NCBI GenBank assembly: GCA_964058805.1
Contig: CAXKVV010001358.1
Location: forward strand, 1 to 33,526
DNA length: 33,526 nucleotides
Origin: Schoenoplectus triqueter
Taxonomy: Eukaryota; Streptophyta; Magnoliopsida; Poales; Cyperaceae
Reading direction: 5' to 3'
How positions within the stretch are numbered: position 1 is the first letter of the stretch; each line of letters starts with the position of its first letter. This document shows, piece by piece, positions 30,407 to 33,526 of this stretch. The notes under the pieces are model-generated. The model saw only the letters and a list, made by a program, of their open reading frames with translations. It had not been told where the DNA came from and made no database searches. Position numbers and translations under genes: made by a program.

Positions 30407-31513
30407 TAAAATAATATACAAGAAATAATTAAATATAACATGCACTTTGCATGGTTCAAGGCCCATCCTACACAACCTGCACACCCTCCGCACCTACAGA
30501 TTTATCTCTGTTGTCCAAAACTCTAAAAAAAGCTAAGGAAAATAACTGTGTGACTTCACATCAGGAAAAAAGTATTTAAATTTATGACTAATCAGGATTG
30601 TAAAAAAGTAGGTGCTAATATTTGTTTTTGCATCAATATCAAGATGACAAAAAAATAAAAATAAGTATAAACATACCTTTAGCATGCCAGGAATTGTACC
30701 ATTAACAGGTAAGGGCTATTAAAAATTTACTCTTTCAACTTTTTTGGGTAACAATCTCTATGTATCTCATTTGAACAGATATATTTCAATTCAAGGAATT
30801 TACTTTCTAGATGCATACAAATAATATATCAACATAACTATTTTCTTGAGGACTACAAACAATATATAATCTAAATAATGGCATGAAATTGAGGTCAGAC
30901 GCTAGCATGGACTCTCATTTGATTGGCCAAAGGGAATGCAGAAATTCTTAATAGACGCAAATTTTAACAATACTACGAAAAAAGTATGCTGTGCATGAAA
31001 AGCATGAAAAAACATACTATGATTCCAGAAATTTCTTTTCATTTACAGTTGCAAACTGCAAATTTTAATATGCTTATTTATCTAGTCCTAAAGAAAGAAG
31101 AAATAAATAATGGAAGGCCACGCTTGCAGAGCGTACTAGAAATTATTAGTGACTACCACCCAAAGAAGTTTAGTACGTCATTATTTCAAGAGCCTCGGCT
31201 TCGTGATAGCTTTCTAGTTCTGCATTTGTTTCTTCATTGTTGTGCTTCTACATTATAAAAAAAATTAACACAAAAATAATTTGTATAAACTACAGATTGC
31301 ACTGTATAAGCACGCCATGCATAATGCAAGCAAAGAACAATACTCTGCAATTACACATTTATTGTATTACTTTCTTTAATTCTTAAACCAATCAATAATA
31401 CCATTTATCCTTGAAACATTTAAATTTTAACAATAGCTTTCATGCTATTTTGCTTAAACCAAAATGTAAAATGTAAAAAGAACTTATGGCAGCTAAGACA
31501 TGGTTGAACATAC
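30407..31513. other. AT-rich sequence, possible 3' region of the minus-strand gene
   Basis: A 90-codon plus-strand frame (30986-31258) shows no coding evidence. The sequence may be 3' UTR or intron of the candidate gene whose exons lie at 31514-33124. Confidence 0.35.
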
Positions 31514-31687
31514 CTGACCAAAATCTAATTGTCCAACTGCTTTAATATTTGTAGCAGAGGATCAAGATGCAGAATTATCATGCTGTTAAATCGCACAACT
31601 GGACGACTAGGTTACAAATTAGCAAAAGAACATCATTCTAGAGTTGCTGATGGAATGAGCCTTGTTTGACCCACATATGCATCACAC
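31514..31687 (-). CDS. Terminal coding exon plus 3' UTR of a candidate gene
   Basis: On the minus strand TTTATTTTTCTCTTTAG, an excellent plant acceptor, ends at 31688, and a GTATGT donor follows base 31514. Joined to the exon ending at 32334, the split codon TG|G gives Trp and the frame continues CDAYVGQTRLIPSATLE, then TGA at 31635-31633. The remaining ~120 bases have stops in all frames and would be 3' UTR. The donor at the end would make a spliced 3' UTR, or the site may be unused. No family was recognised. Confidence 0.45.
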
Positions 31688-32333
31688 CTAAAGAGAAAAA
31701 TAAACACTTCTGTTACATATCAAATTGGTAACATATGATGTCAATTGATGTTATCCTTCCCTAACAACAACAAAGGAATTGAACTAAGAGATTATTCTTT
31801 GTGGTTAAAATCTTTTCCAGATATTTATGGAAATAATCACTTAATTGAGGATTTTTTGCAACTTTAATTGGTAACCAAATCAAACTTTGCCAATGCCTGA
31901 CAAATAACAACCTTATTACTCAAATGCATTGAATTAAGAGATTTTAGAAAAGAAAGACATTATATAAGCGATTTAACAACGCGCTAGAAAGAAAATTCCC
32001 TACTTGAAATTATTCATATGACCCCTCTTATAGCTTCTCAACTCGCTTTTTAAGTTACTTTATATTACTAGCTTTGGAGGGGGGTTATCTATAAACATGT
32101 CATATGTTGGCGGCGACTGAAAGTACTTCAATGTAAAAAATGTAATGTGATTTGTAGGTCACAATGAAAATCCTTCACCAAAATAGGTACACTGGTACTA
32201 TAATTTCATTTAAACAAAAAAGTCCAAATCTGTATGGAAGTCAATAATAAAGTATTTGGTATATTTTTTTTACTTTGTATATGACTCCCTGAATTTAAAA
32301 ACAATCTAGCAAGTGTATATAAGAAATTTTTAC

Positions 32334-32443
32334 CACTTCCCACGAAATAAATGCAGGTCAATGTATTTTGCAAGCCGTTCAATGTGGGCAGCTAAATACA
32401 AGCGGTCTAAATTATAAAAGGTTGATGCACGCTGTTCAATGTT
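32334..32443 (-). CDS. Internal coding exon of an unidentified gene
   Basis: This is the most convincing coding block of the window. Bounded by TTTTTTGATGTAG on its 5' side and GTAAAAATTTC on its 3' side, the 110-bp segment encodes NIEQRASTFYNLDRLYLAAH and then IERLAKYIDLHLFRGKW. Amphipathic, Leu- and Arg-rich helical character and codon-level composition are clear against AT-rich flanks. The splice phase matches the acceptor at 31687. The only in-frame stop lies outside the proposed boundaries. I could not name the family: a helical scaffold protein is plausible, but that is inference only. Confidence 0.6.
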
Positions 32444-32894
32444 CTACATCAAAAAATCTTGCAGCATACCTACTTCAGGCATTAACAAATGTTTTATTAT
32501 TCTTTGGTTTTATTATTCTGTGAAAAATGTATCCCGCAATTTATATTTAAGATAAAACAAGAATGGGAATAAATACATAATCTTGATAGAATCTGAGAAT
32601 ACAAGTAAATGAGAGGTGATACAACAAAAAGTGACTCTTCACATTGTCATTTTCATACCAGCAAAGACAAGCCATAGTTTGAATTGGATGGTCCACCCAA
32701 TTGCATTAAATAAAACAACAGCAGAACATGTATTTACGACTATCATTAGAAACTAAAATCCATGACATCACAGACACAAAACTGAACCATGTCCAATTTC
32801 GGATGAACCCTTCGACCCCTAGTGTAAAATAAAATATCAAATTTAATGACTTATATAAGACAGTACCTCATTCGAGCTGATTTACACATCAGAA

Positions 32895-32993
32895 ATATTG
32901 TAAATACACAATAACCATATTATCAGAGGTGCCCAAAGTTGAAAGCATCATCATCCTCAGGCTTGTAAGGCAGAATTTATCTAACAATACAAA
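32895..32993 (-). other. Possible exon, frame undecided
   Basis: TTTGTATTGTTAG is acceptor-like. Two frames are open downstream: DKFCLTSLRMMMLSTLGT, and one containing PYKPEDDDAFNFGHL before TGA. The second peptide looks more protein-like, but splice phases to the neighbouring exons do not resolve cleanly. Boundaries are approximate. Confidence 0.3.
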
Positions 32994-33033
32994 GTAAACA
33001 GCTTGATCATAATTAAAGATTTTCACAAAGTAC

Positions 33034-33124
33034 TTATGTTAGCACCACCCTCAGGCTCCAACACCAAAAGATCATTTTCTATATCCAACAAAATAGAAGG
33101 CAAGTTATTGCTGTTGTCGGCCAA
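33034..33124 (-). CDS. Upstream exon of the candidate gene
   Basis: The minus-strand frame reads LADNSNNLPSILLDIENDLL and then VLEPEGGANI, preceded by GCTGAAAG (weak acceptor) and followed by a GTACTTTG donor-like site. The acidic, Leu-rich composition is coding-like. It lies 590 bp upstream of the 32334-32443 exon on the same strand. The phase to that exon is not compatible without an intermediate exon (perhaps near 32895-32993). More exons are probably beyond the right edge. Confidence 0.45.
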
Positions 33125-33229
33125 CTTTCAGCTCCGGTTGACCAATTATATTTCCAACATATAATAAAGTTAACAGAAAACTTATCATGTAAAGGCAATC
33201 ATGTTTAAAACTTATTTCATTGGTCCAAT

Positions 33230-33526
33230 ATCTGCAACCAATTCTAAAAATTAACAAATTTCACAGTTAACTTAAAAAGTGAAAATAATGAATGGTTTAG
33301 AAATGGTTGTAGGTCATTTGCTGAAGACAACTTCGACCCTACCCATAAAAAAAATATCATAGTTTAAAGATTGTAATAAATGGGACAAAACAGAACCGAA
33401 GTGCGACAACCCGAGTTTCAATGGTCTATCTGCAACCAATTCTAAAAATTAACAAATTTCACAGTTAACTTAAAAAGTGAAAATAATGAATGGTTTAGAA
33501 ATGGCTGTAGCTCATTTGCTGAAGAC
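33230..33526 (+). repeat. ~198-bp tandem duplication, truncated by the window end
   Basis: The 99 bases from 33428 to the end repeat 33230-33328, starting ATCTGCAACCAATTCTAAAA, with two substitutions (GGTTGTAGGTC versus GGCTGTAGCTC). Similarity begins a few bases earlier with CATTGGTC and CAATGGTC. If the second copy continues past the edge, this is a recent tandem duplication. Confidence 0.95.

Noticed and set aside
30453..30475. GGTTCAAGGCCC as a tRNA T-arm
   Set aside because: No acceptor, D-arm or anticodon stem can be folded around it.

Overview
This window reads as nuclear DNA of a flowering plant, probably a eudicot. It is strongly AT-rich, with TA, GA and TAA microsatellites, a decayed Ty1-copia fragment, several non-autonomous DNA transposons with plant-type target-site duplications, and short exon-like islands flanked by GT/AG splice signals. 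No intact long reading frame, rRNA, tRNA or CRISPR array is visible, and bacterial concepts such as operons do not apply. Exon calls come from frame, splice dinucleotides and composition only; none of the encoded peptides could be assigned to a protein family.

Layout. 1-711: broken Ty1-copia integrase and start of reverse transcriptase. 1431-1828: array of a 41-bp repeat carrying TGGGCY-type boxes. 2600-9600: gene-derived but mostly decayed sequence, chiefly minus strand, with exon-like islands, a diverged ~0.85-kb direct duplication (5396-6270 and 8238-9037), a perfect 44-bp inverted repeat and a 116-codon minus-strand reading frame ending the block. 10020-11352: a 1,315-bp Mutator-like element with 246/247-bp terminal inverted repeats and a perfect 9-bp target-site duplication. 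11983-12617: a candidate two-exon minus-strand gene encoding about 62 residues. 13315-14562: three back-to-back foldback MITEs with shared cores and different tips, sitting in TA/GA microsatellites. 15114-15501: another foldback MITE. 16071-21900: mostly featureless AT-rich DNA with small tandem repeats and hairpins. 21943-22670: two abutting Tourist-like MITEs sharing a TTA. 22925-23916: exon relics and a possible mitochondrial-presequence-like ORF. 25348-26000: a hAT-like MITE. 26984-30010: gene-derived fragments, part of which matches the left side of the window in inverted orientation. 31514-33124: the best candidate for a multi-exon gene, on the minus strand and probably continuing past the right edge. 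A ~198-bp tandem duplication closes the window.

The main large-scale structure is a mirrored arrangement: the 41-bp repeat family and a gene-like segment occur near both ends in opposite orientation and mirrored order, as expected from an old inverted duplication later filled with transposons. I see no evidence for a new defence, RNA-guided or biosynthetic system. The most original material is the foldback MITE trio, the mirrored duplication with its 41-bp arrays, and the MULE interior.
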